From: Neorhizobium sp. UBA7851
GTDB taxonomy: Bacteria > Pseudomonadota > Alphaproteobacteria > Rhizobiales > Rhizobiaceae
Length of the DNA stretch: 6,546 nt
Reading direction: 5' to 3'
Assembly: GCA_002500765.1 (NCBI GenBank)
Contig: DLSX01000221.1
Coordinates: 1,785-8,330 of the forward strand
The number at the start of each line of letters is the position of its first letter. The first letter of the stretch is position 1. Of this stretch, positions 1 through 5,350 are shown in pieces. The notes below the pieces were generated by a model that saw nothing but the letters and a program-made list of their open reading frames with translations, ran no database searches and was not told where the DNA came from. A program made the position numbers and the translations under genes.

Positions 1-1243
1 CGGCATGACTATGGTGATGGCGTTCAACACGTTTCCGGTCGTCTATTTTGCCGTGTCGCGGACGGTGGAGGCGGTCGGTGCGCGTTATGCGGATGTCGGG
101 CGCGTATTCGGTGCGACGCCTACGCGGGCTTTCTGGCGGATCACGCTGCCGCTTTCCGCGCCGGGTCTGGCGGCCAGCCTGATGCTGGTGTTTGCCGCCG
201 CGATCGAGGAATACGGCACACCGGCAGCGCTCGGGCGTCGTGCCGGTTTTCAGGTTCTCGTCACCGGCATCGATCTGCGCATTTCCGACTGGCCGATCGA
301 TCTGCCTGGCGCCTCGATCATGTCGCTGTTGCTGGTTGGCCTGTCGCTGATCACCTTCCTCGGCCAGCGCTGGATTCTTGCGCGACGCTCCTACCAGACG
401 GTCAACGGAAAGCCGACCGCCAAGGACAAGCGGCCGCTCGGGGCGATGAAATGGCCGGTGCTGGCGGCATTCGTCATCGTCTCGTTTCTCGCGACCGGCG
501 TGCCACTTCTGTCGATCCTTGCCACCGCCATGTCGCGGACGATTTCCGGCGGGCTGGCGCTCGACAATATGAGCTTCGACAATTTCCTGTCGGTTTTCCA
601 AAACAGTGCAGGCGCACTCGGCGCGCTTGCCAACAGCTTTTCGCTCGGCATCGGTACGGCGCTGATTACCGGCCTGATCGGCGTGACGGCCGCCTATACG
701 GTGGTGAAGACGAAAATCCGCGGCCGGCTGGCGATCGACAGCCTGACGATCATTCCGAATGCGCTGCCCGGCATTGTGGTTGCGGTCGGCCTGATCCTCG
801 CCTGGAACATGCCGTGGCTGCCGGCGACGCCTTACAATACGCCGTTTATCCTGCTGCTTGCCTATTGCTGCATCCTGCTGCCGCAGACGATGCGGTATTC
901 GACGGCCGCTTTCCAGCAGATCGGCGACAATCTCGAAGCGGCGGCCCGCGTCTTCGGCGCGTCCGGCATCACGGCCTTCCGTCGTATCCTCCTGCCGCTG
1001 GTTTTCCCGAGCCTTGCCTCGGCCATGCTGCTCGTCTTTGCGCTTGCCTCGCGCGAGCTGGTCGCCTCCGTCGTCATTGCGCCGGTCGGCATGCAGACGA
1101 TCGCCACCTTCATCTGGCGGCAGTTCGAACAGGGCTCGATCGGGCTCGGCATGGCCATGGCCTTCATCGCCATTCTCATCACCACTCTTTTGCCGCTTCT
1201 CCTGCTTGCCCTTTTGAGAAGGAGCGGTCTCGTCGCCGAATAG
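1..1243 (+). CDS. ABC importer permease, fused two-domain FbpB/SfuB type (5' end cut by window)
   Basis: This is the inner-membrane channel of a binding-protein-dependent importer, most like the ferric iron permeases FbpB/SfuB/HitB, which carry two permease domains in one chain. The frame is open from base 2 and no start is visible; 412 residues can be read from the first ATG (base 5), numbered here from that Met. Two cytoplasmic EAA loops that dock on the ATPase are clear: the first around residues 22-51 (EAVGARYADVG, then ITLPL) and the second around 311-335 (EAAARVFGAS, then ILLPL). The last few membrane helices of the first domain are present (about 3-20, 52-75, 104-122), followed by a charged linker at 130-148. 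A complete six-helix second domain follows (about 150-175, 208-233, 246-270, 279-295, 331-358, 379-404). Usual family length is about 500-700 residues, so an N-terminal half-domain is missing. The binding protein and ATPase genes are not in the window. Iron is inferred; thiamine, phosphonate or polyamine permeases share this fold. Confidence 0.93.
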   Translation, partial: GMTMVMAFNTFPVVYFAVSRTVEAVGARYADVGRVFGATPTRAFWRITLPLSAPGLAASLMLVFAAAIEEYGTPAALGRRAGFQVLVTGIDLRISDWPIDLPGASIMSLLLVGLSLITFLGQRWILARRSYQTVNGKPTAKDKRPLGAMKWPVLAAFVIVSFLATGVPLLSILATAMSRTISGGLALDNMSFDNFLSVFQNSAGALGALANSFSLGIGTALITGLIGVTAAYTVVKTKIRGRLAIDSLTIIPNALPGIVVAVGLILAWNMPWLPATPYNTPFILLLAYCCILLPQTMRYSTAAFQQIGDNLEAAARVFGASGITAFRRILLPLVFPSLASAMLLVFALASRELVASVVIAPVGMQTIATFIWRQFEQGSIGLGMAMAFIAILITTLLPLLLLALLRRSGLVAE

Positions 1244-1270
1244 GCCCATGGATTCAACCGTTGCGCTTGG

Positions 1271-1332
1271 CCCCCCTTTCGCATTTGCAAAAAACGGGGT
1301 ATGAGCGCGCCAACGAAATTGGCGTGGCCCCG
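1271..1332 (+). promoter_or_regulatory. possible structured leader upstream of typA (mutually exclusive hairpins)
   Basis: The 124-base spacer between the permease stop and the typA ATG contains a stem of CGCCAA (1308-1313) with TTGGCG (1319-1324) over a five-base loop. It is enclosed by CGGGG (1295-1299) pairing with CCCCG (1328-1332) across an internal loop. The same GGGG can instead pair with the C-run at 1271-1276, whose following TTT matches the A-run at 1289-1294. No U-run follows the hairpin, so it is not a normal intrinsic terminator for the permease operon. I found no convincing -35/-10 pair here. It may be part of a typA 5' leader, but the function is inference. Confidence 0.3.
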
Positions 1333-1367
1333 TGATTGTTGCGCCCCAACTTCAGAGAACCCCTAAT

Positions 1368-3188
1368 ATGGCACTTCGCAACATCGCGATTATCGCGCAC
1401 GTTGACCATGGCAAAACGACGCTCGTTGACGAGCTCCTGAAACAGTCGGGCTCGTTCCGCGAAAACCAGCGCGTTGCAGAACGCGTGATGGACTCGAACG
1501 ATCTCGAAAAGGAACGCGGCATCACCATTCTCGCCAAGGCGACGTCGGTTGAGTGGAAGGGCGTTCGCGTCAACATCGTCGACACCCCCGGCCACGCCGA
1601 CTTCGGCGGCGAAGTCGAGCGTATTCTCTCGATGGTGGACGGCGCGATCGTTCTCGTCGACTCCTCTGAAGGCCCGATGCCGCAGACGAAGTTCGTTGTC
1701 GGCAAGGCACTGAAGGTCGGTCTGAAGCCGATCGTCGCGATCAACAAGATCGACCGTCCGGACGGCCGCCACGAAGAAGTCATCAACGAAGTTTTCGACC
1801 TGTTCGCAAACCTCGATGCAACCGACGAGCAGCTCGACTTCCCGATCCTCTACGGTTCGGGCCGTGACGGCTGGATGAACGTCAACCCGGAAGGCCCGAA
1901 GGACGAAGGTCTTGCACCGCTGCTCGATCTCGTGCTGAAGCACGTTCCGGAGCCGACGGTCGAAGAAGGCCCGTTCCGCATGATCGGTACGCTTCTCGAA
2001 GCCAACCCGTTCCTCGGCCGTATCATCACCGGTCGCGTCGCTTCCGGCTCGATCAAGCCGAACCAGGCCGTCAAGGTTCTGTCCCAGGACGGCAAGACGG
2101 TTGAAACCGGCCGTATTTCCAAGATCCTCGCATTCCGCGGCATCGAGCGTCAGCCGATCGAAGAAGCTGTTGCCGGTGACATCGTCGCCATTGCCGGTCT
2201 CTCCAAGGGCACCGTTGCCGACACGTTCTGCGACCCGTCGGTTACCGAAGCCATGCAGGCCCAGCCGATCGACCCGCCGACCGTCACCATGTCGTTCATC
2301 GTCAACGACAGCCCGCTGGCCGGCACTGAAGGCGACAAGGTCACGAGCCGCGTCATCCGCGACCGCCTGTACAAGGAAGCCGAAGGCAACGTCGCTCTGA
2401 AGATCGAAGAAGCCGAAGGCAAGGATTCGTTCTACGTTTCCGGCCGTGGCGAACTTCAGCTCGCCGTCCTGATCGAAACCATGCGCCGCGAAGGCTTTGA
2501 GCTTGCCGTATCGCGTCCGCGCGTCGTCATGCACAAGGACGAGAGCGGCCAGACCATGGAGCCGATCGAAGAAGTCGTCATCGACGTCGATGAAGAGCAT
2601 TCCGGAGTCGTCGTTCAGAAGATGTCCGAGCGCAAGGCCGAGATGACCGAACTGCGTCCTTCGGGCGGCAGCCGCGTTCGCCTGAAGTTCCTGGCTCCGA
2701 CCCGTGGCCTGATCGGTTACCAGTCGGAACTGCTGACCGACACGCGCGGCACCGCGATCATGAACCGCCTGTTCCACGACTACCAGCCTTACAAGGGCGA
2801 GATCTCCGGTCGTACCAACGGCGTTCTCCTGTCCAACCAGGCCGGTGAAGCTGTCGCTTACGCCATGTTCAACCTGGAAGACCGTGGCCCGATGATCATC
2901 GAGCCGGGCGACAAGGTTTACATGGGCATGATCATCGGTATCCACACCCGTGACAACGACCTCGAGGTCAACGTTCTGAAGGGCAAGCAGCTGACGAACA
3001 TCCGTTCGGCCGGCAAGGACGAAGCCGTTCGCCTGACCCCGCCGATCCGCATGACGCTCGACCGCGCTCTCTCCTGGATCCAGGACGACGAGCTGATGGA
3101 AGTCACGCCGAAGTCGATCCGCCTGCGCAAGATCTATCTCGACGCCAACGACCGCAAGCGCTTCGACAAGTCGAAAGCCGCTCTCTAA
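1368..3188 (+). CDS. typA: Translational GTPase TypA/BipA
   Basis: TypA (BipA) is an EF-G-like GTPase that binds the 70S ribosome and helps large-subunit assembly and adaptation to cold and stress. The 606-residue product matches the usual length of about 605-610. G-domain motifs are intact: P-loop AHVDHGKTT (10-18), switch I ERGITI (49-54), DTPGH (72-76) and NKID (126-129). The EF-Tu-like beta-barrel domain II starts near residue 201, then come the EF-G-like domains III and V and the TypA-specific C-terminal domain with its LTNIRSAGKDE signature (542-552). The ATG at 1368 is chosen because MALRNIAIIAHVDHGKTT is the standard N-terminus. The frame stays open to a GTG at 1332, but those 12 codons look like leader. 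The Shine-Dalgarno is poor (AGAGAA at 1354-1359). Codons are strongly biased: no TTA, CTA or TCA occurs in frame, which fits high expression. The gene appears to stand alone, with its own terminator downstream. Confidence 0.98.
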   Translation: MALRNIAIIAHVDHGKTTLVDELLKQSGSFRENQRVAERVMDSNDLEKERGITILAKATSVEWKGVRVNIVDTPGHADFGGEVERILSMVDGAIVLVDSSEGPMPQTKFVVGKALKVGLKPIVAINKIDRPDGRHEEVINEVFDLFANLDATDEQLDFPILYGSGRDGWMNVNPEGPKDEGLAPLLDLVLKHVPEPTVEEGPFRMIGTLLEANPFLGRIITGRVASGSIKPNQAVKVLSQDGKTVETGRISKILAFRGIERQPIEEAVAGDIVAIAGLSKGTVADTFCDPSVTEAMQAQPIDPPTVTMSFIVNDSPLAGTEGDKVTSRVIRDRLYKEAEGNVALKIEEAEGKDSFYVSGRGELQLAVLIETMRREGFELAVSRPRVVMHKDESGQTMEPIEEVVIDVDEEHSGVVVQKMSERKAEMTELRPSGGSRVRLKFLAPTRGLIGYQSELLTDTRGTAIMNRLFHDYQPYKGEISGRTNGVLLSNQAGEAVAYAMFNLEDRGPMIIEPGDKVYMGMIIGIHTRDNDLEVNVLKGKQLTNIRSAGKDEAVRLTPPIRMTLDRALSWIQDDELMEVTPKSIRLRKIYLDANDRKRFDKSKAAL

Positions 3189-3210
3189 GCTGTCCTGAAA
3201 TCTAATTGTG

Positions 3211-3239
3211 AAAAGCCCGGCCGCAAGCCGGGCTTTTTT
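3211..3239 (+). terminator. Rho-independent terminator of typA
   Basis: GCCCGGC (3215-3221) pairs perfectly with GCCGGGC (3227-3233) over a five-base loop, CGCAA. The stem is extended by AAAA (3211-3214) with TTTT, and a run of six T follows (3234-3239). It begins 23 bases after the typA stop codon. The minus-strand reading also ends in four T, so it could work weakly in reverse, but no minus-strand gene ends here. Confidence 0.94.
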
Positions 3240-3271
3240 GTGTTCGTGCAAATCGCACAGCTTGTAACCGA

Positions 3272-3289
3272 GGTTAAAAAAGCGTTAAC
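3272..3289. promoter_or_regulatory. candidate CtrA-binding site (TTAA-N7-TTAAC)
   Basis: TTAA at 3274-3277 and TTAA at 3285-3288 are separated by exactly seven bases, and the second is followed by C. The minus strand reads TTAA-N7-TTAACC, so both strands fit the consensus for CtrA, the cell-cycle response regulator of alphaproteobacteria. The site lies about 100 bases upstream of the acetyltransferase start and 33 bases past the typA terminator, so the acetyltransferase is the likely target. A CTTG (3261-3264) sits where a -35 could lie, but no good -10 is visible. The match is seen; binding is inferred. Confidence 0.5.
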
Positions 3290-3291
3290 TC

Positions 3292-3310
3292 GATGGGCGT
3301 TGTCCCCATC
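3292..3310 (+). promoter_or_regulatory. hairpin in the spacer upstream of the acetyltransferase
   Basis: GATGGG (3292-3297) pairs perfectly with CCCATC (3305-3310) over a seven-base loop. It starts three bases after the CtrA-like box. No T-run follows, so it is not a terminator. It could be a leader stem or a protein-binding dyad; no role is assigned. Confidence 0.25.
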
Positions 3311-3332
3311 AGAAGTCTGTGGGCAAACCGTC

Positions 3333-3349
3333 TGGTTAATGATTGACCA
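3333..3349. repeat. 17-bp near-palindrome, possible operator
   Basis: TGGTTAAT and ATTGACCA mirror each other around a central G at 3341 with a single mismatched pair. The right half contains ATTGAC (3342-3347), a good match to the rhizobial -35 consensus CTTGAC, but the downstream sequence offers only weak -10 candidates (CATAGC at 3363-3368, spacing 15). The left half, GGTTAA, is also a CtrA half-site read on the minus strand. It is 38 bases upstream of the acetyltransferase ATG, a position suited to an operator or core promoter. Confidence 0.3.
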
Positions 3350-3386
3350 ATGGCGGATCCCGCATAGCAGGACCTAAAGTCGCGTT

Positions 3387-3896
3387 ATGAAGACGTTGTC
3401 TATCGATGTTCGGCGGGCCGATCCACAGGATGCCCGAGCCATTTCGGATGTGCACCGGCAGAGCTGGGTGCAGGCCTATGCAGGCCTCATTCCGCACAAG
3501 CCGCTGATCCAGATGCTGGAGCGTCGCGGCGAGAGATGGTGGCGCAAGGCGACGAACGGGCCTGCCACGCTTCTGGTCATCGATGTCGCCGGTGAGCTTG
3601 CCGGTTACGCGACCGTCGGCCTCAATCGCGCGCGCGCGTTGCCTTATGACGGGGAAATCTACGAAATCTATCTGCGGCCGGAATTCCAGGGCGTCGGTCT
3701 CGGCCGCCGGCTTTTCGGTGAAAGCCGCAAGCTTTTGACCTCGCTCGGCTGCCGCGGCCTGGTGGTCTGGTGCCTTGAAGACAGCGAGCATGCAATCCGC
3801 TTCTTCCGTCGCCACGGTGGCAATGATGCCGTCGAGGGGATGGAGGATTTCGGTGGCTCGCAGCTGAAGAAAGTCGGCTTCGTCTGGCAGAATTGA
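3387..3896 (+). CDS. GNAT family N-acetyltransferase, substrate unknown
   Basis: The product is expected to be a cytosolic enzyme moving an acetyl group from acetyl-CoA to an amine; the substrate cannot be read from sequence. It has 169 residues, typical for a single GNAT domain. The N-terminal strand and helix (VRRADPQDARAISDVHRQSW, 8-27) run into AYAGLIP (30-36), as seen in many rhizobial GNATs. Motif A, the pyrophosphate-binding loop, is QGVGLG (101-106) followed by RRLF, after the strand EIYEIYLRP (90-98). Motif B-like sequence EDSEHAIRFFRRHGG (131-145) corresponds to the usual N-x-x-A-x-x-F-Y-x-x-x-G-F. ATG 3387 is the only sensible start because the family N-terminus begins there. Its Shine-Dalgarno is poor: AGGA at 3369-3372 lies 14 bases away, so translation may be weak or leaderless-like. 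The spacer upstream carries a CtrA-type box. No clear terminator separates it from ppa, so read-through into ppa is possible. Confidence 0.9.
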   Translation: MKTLSIDVRRADPQDARAISDVHRQSWVQAYAGLIPHKPLIQMLERRGERWWRKATNGPATLLVIDVAGELAGYATVGLNRARALPYDGEIYEIYLRPEFQGVGLGRRLFGESRKLLTSLGCRGLVVWCLEDSEHAIRFFRRHGGNDAVEGMEDFGGSQLKKVGFVWQN

Positions 3897-3968
3897 CGCG
3901 CCTTAACGGCGTGCCGGAGAATAACGCTCCTCTTCCTGCGTGGCCTGCCTCCGTCAATTCAATGGCTT

Positions 3969-3997
3969 ATTGCCTTGAAGCCGGATTTTCGCTATCG
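3969..3997 (+). promoter_or_regulatory. candidate sigma-70 promoter for ppa
   Basis: ATTGCC (3969-3974) and CTATCG (3992-3997) are separated by 17 bases. Each matches four of six positions of the rhizobial consensus CTTGAC-N17-CTATAT. Transcription would begin near 4004, leaving a short leader with a good RBS. Two AATTGA copies ten bases apart (4008-4013, 4018-4023) lie around the expected start. This is a pattern match only. Confidence 0.4.
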
Positions 3998-4021
3998 ACG
4001 CTTAGTGAATTGAACCTAATT

Positions 4022-4026
4022 GAGGA
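4022..4026 (+). promoter_or_regulatory. ribosome binding site of ppa
   Basis: GAGGA lies five bases before ATG 4032, the best Shine-Dalgarno on the plus strand of this window. It decides the start: a TTG at 4020, in the same frame, overlaps the RBS itself and is not a credible start. Confidence 0.8.
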
Positions 4027-4031
4027 TCACG

Positions 4032-4565
4032 ATGCGTATCGATGCAATTTCCATCGGCAAGAACCCGCCTGAAGACGTCAACGTCATCGTCGAGGTGCCG
4101 GTTGGCGGTCAGCCGATCAAGTACGAGATGGACAAGGAAGCCGGTGCTCTGATCGTCGACCGTTTCCTCTACACGCCGATGACCTATCCGGGTAACTACG
4201 GCTTCATCCCGCACACGCTTTCCGAAGATGGCGATCCGTGCGACGTTCTGATCTGCAACACCCGTCCGCTGGTTCCGGGCTGCGTCATCAACGTTCGTCC
4301 GATCGGCGTGATGATCATGGAAGACGATGGCGGCAAGGATGAGAAGATCCTCGCCGTTCCGGTTCCGAAGCTGACCCAGCGTTACGACAAGATCAAGAAC
4401 TACACCGATCTGCCGGAAATCACGCTGAAGCAGATCGAGCACTTCTTCGAGCACTACAAGGATCTTGAGCCCGGCAAGTGGGTCAAGATCGGCGGCTGGC
4501 AGGATGTTGACGTCGCCAAGAAGCTGATCGTCGAAGCGATCGATCGCTACAAGGCGCAGAAGTAA
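4032..4565 (+). CDS. ppa: Inorganic pyrophosphatase, soluble family I
   Basis: Ppa hydrolyses pyrophosphate to two phosphates in the cytosol with Mg2+, pulling forward nucleic acid, aminoacyl-tRNA and nucleotide-sugar synthesis. The 177-residue length is that of the bacterial hexameric enzymes. The family signature D-G-D-P-C-D-V is at residues 66-72. Counting one residue ahead of the E. coli enzyme, the active-site set is complete: E21, K30, R44, Y56, D66, D68, D71, D98, D103, Y142 and K143. The start at 4032 is set by GAGGA five bases upstream and by the family N-terminus. Codon use is strongly biased, like typA, which fits high constitutive expression. The stop codon (4563-4565) directly abuts the stop of the converging DUF167 gene (4566-4568), and the terminator of ppa lies inside that gene. 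Confidence 0.98.
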   Translation: MRIDAISIGKNPPEDVNVIVEVPVGGQPIKYEMDKEAGALIVDRFLYTPMTYPGNYGFIPHTLSEDGDPCDVLICNTRPLVPGCVINVRPIGVMIMEDDGGKDEKILAVPVPKLTQRYDKIKNYTDLPEITLKQIEHFFEHYKDLEPGKWVKIGGWQDVDVAKKLIVEAIDRYKAQK

Positions 4566-4901
4566 TCAGCTCACCAGAGCCTGAAGCTTCGCTTTCAAAT
4601 CCTCCGGGTCGCCATCGATCCGGAGGATTTTTTTACGCGCAGTTTCGCCGGAGAGGAAGGATACCGAGCTTTTCGGCACGCGCAGTTTCTTTGAAAGAAG
4701 CGCGATCAGCGCCTTGTTGGCCTTGCCGTCTTCGGGAACGGCAGACACACGCGCTTTGACAAACGCATTGCCATCGGCATCCGTGTCGATGCCGTCGATC
4801 GCATCGCGGCCACCGTTCGGGGTCAGCCTGACGCTCAGCCTCAGATGATCGGCGTGAGCGCTGAAGGCGCTCAAGCGAAGATTGGGTAAAGCGTCGTCCA
4901 C
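4566..4901 (-). CDS. yggU: DUF167/YggU family protein
   Basis: This is a small cytosolic alpha/beta protein of the DUF167 (UPF0235, YggU) family, whose molecular function is unknown. The 111-residue reading has the family hallmarks: strand LRLSVRLTPNGGRDAIDGI (20-38), the loop VPEDGKAN (55-62), helix KALIALLSKKL (63-73), and a final strand KKILRIDG (90-97). It follows yggT in the same direction, the yggT-yggU pairing known from many proteobacteria. The start is uncertain. GTG at 4899-4901 gives a 31-base overlap with yggT; TTG at 4872-4874 would overlap the yggT stop codon in a TTGA arrangement. Neither has a Shine-Dalgarno, so translation is probably coupled to yggT. The conserved domain starts near residue 18, so both starts keep it whole. 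The C-terminal codons also encode the ppa terminator on the opposite strand. Confidence 0.9.
   Translation of the reverse strand: MDDALPNLRLSAFSAHADHLRLSVRLTPNGGRDAIDGIDTDADGNAFVKARVSAVPEDGKANKALIALLSKKLRVPKSSVSFLSGETARKKILRIDGDPEDLKAKLQALVS
4597..4634 (+). terminator. Rho-independent terminator of ppa, embedded in the converging DUF167 gene
   Basis: AAATCCTCCGG (4597-4607) is perfectly complementary to CCGGAGGATTT (4620-4630). Four inner pairs (one G-U) extend it to about 15 bp with the tetraloop CCAT (4612-4615), and seven T follow at 4628-4634. It starts 31 bases after the ppa stop. It lies wholly within the coding sequence of the minus-strand DUF167 gene (roughly codons 90-102). Read on the minus strand, the stem is followed by only three T, so it should stop ppa transcripts far better than DUF167 transcripts. 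Confidence 0.87.
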
Positions 4902-5161
4902 ATGAAGGAACGCAGGAAGAAGATGAGCAGCAGGACGATGATCGGGGAGATGTCGATACCACCGAGGTTCGGCATGATGCGACGGATCGGACGCAGGACC
5001 GGCTCGGTGACGTTATAGAGGAAACGGCCGATGGCATCGACGAACTGGTTGCTCGAATTGATCACGTTGAAGGCGTAGAGCCAGGAGAAGATGGCGCTGG
5101 CGATCAGGATCCAGGTGTAGAGGTTCAAGGCCAGATCAATGGTCTGAAACAGGGCGAGCAT
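4871..5161 (-). CDS. yggT: YggT family integral membrane protein
   Basis: YggT proteins are small inner-membrane proteins; they are linked to osmotic tolerance and cell shape or division in some bacteria and are related to plant YlmG/CCB3, but their mechanism is unclear. The 96-residue product has a single YggT repeat, whereas E. coli YggT has two. It shows one hydrophobic segment at about 8-30, the conserved stretch TEPVLRPIRRIMPNLGGIDISPI (52-74), and a second membrane helix at about 72-92. The start at ATG 5159-5161 is supported by GGAGA five bases upstream. It is the first gene of a two-gene minus-strand operon with DUF167, overlapping it by about 30 bases. A good promoter match lies some 70 bases upstream. 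I see no truncation relative to rhizobial one-repeat YggT proteins. Confidence 0.93.
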   Translation of the reverse strand: MLALFQTIDLALNLYTWILIASAIFSWLYAFNVINSSNQFVDAIGRFLYNVTEPVLRPIRRIMPNLGGIDISPIIVLLLIFFLRSFMWTTLYPIFA

Positions 5162-5166
5162 TCAGG

Positions 5167-5171
5167 TCTCC
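5167..5171 (-). promoter_or_regulatory. ribosome binding site of yggT
   Basis: Minus-strand GGAGA lies five bases before the yggT ATG and supports that start. Confidence 0.75.
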
Positions 5172-5238
5172 AATTTTGTTGCCAGGCCCTCCCTTCGGGA
5201 TCTCGGCGGTCCGGCCCACAATTTCCAAGTTGACAGAC

Positions 5239-5267
5239 ATGTAGACATTGGAGAACTAACGGGCAAG
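5239..5267 (-). promoter_or_regulatory. candidate sigma-70 promoter of the yggT-DUF167 operon
   Basis: On the minus strand, CTTGCC (5267-5262) and CTACAT (5244-5239) are separated by exactly 17 bases. Each matches five of six positions of the rhizobial consensus CTTGAC-N17-CTATAT, the best promoter match in the window. Initiation near 5232 would give a leader of about 70 bases containing a small stem of TCCC and GGGA around 5190. A plus-strand TTGACA (5230-5235) overlaps the expected start region. Confidence 0.6.
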
Positions 5268-5350
5268 TGTCGCGCCCGCCGCAGTTCGAGCATGTTTAAC
5301 AGTGGCCGTGCACAATTTCGTTCATGGCGGACCACCGAAAGTCTATTGCG

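Noticed and set aside
1332..1367. An upstream GTG start for typA adding 12 residues
   Set aside because: The added residues do not match the TypA N-terminus, no RBS precedes the GTG, and the stretch overlaps the leader hairpin. The ATG at 1368 gives the standard N-terminus.
1254..3251. A 665-codon open frame antisense to the whole of typA
   Set aside because: It is in codon register with typA, so its stops would need TTA, CTA or TCA codons in typA. The strong codon bias of typA avoids all three, which leaves the antisense frame open by default. The predicted protein shows no recognisable domain, and typA itself is unambiguous.
3897..3925. A terminator after the acetyltransferase
   Set aside because: Only a short stem around the TTAAC at 3903 can be drawn, it includes a G-U pair, and there is no T-run. 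It is too weak to call.
4002..4454. A 150-codon open frame antisense to ppa
   Set aside because: It is a codon-bias shadow of ppa in the same register; ppa has a complete active site.
5187..5220. A structured RNA element in the yggT leader (GGCC arms around TCCC/GGGA)
   Set aside because: The inner stem has four pairs and the outer arms are self-complementary GGCC motifs common in GC-rich DNA. No riboswitch class is recognised.
5230..5261. A plus-strand promoter for the MFS gene built on TTGACA
   Set aside because: The -35 is perfect, but at 16-19 base spacing only poor -10 matches occur (such as GAACTA or ACTAAC). It was kept as a question in the findings, not called as a feature.
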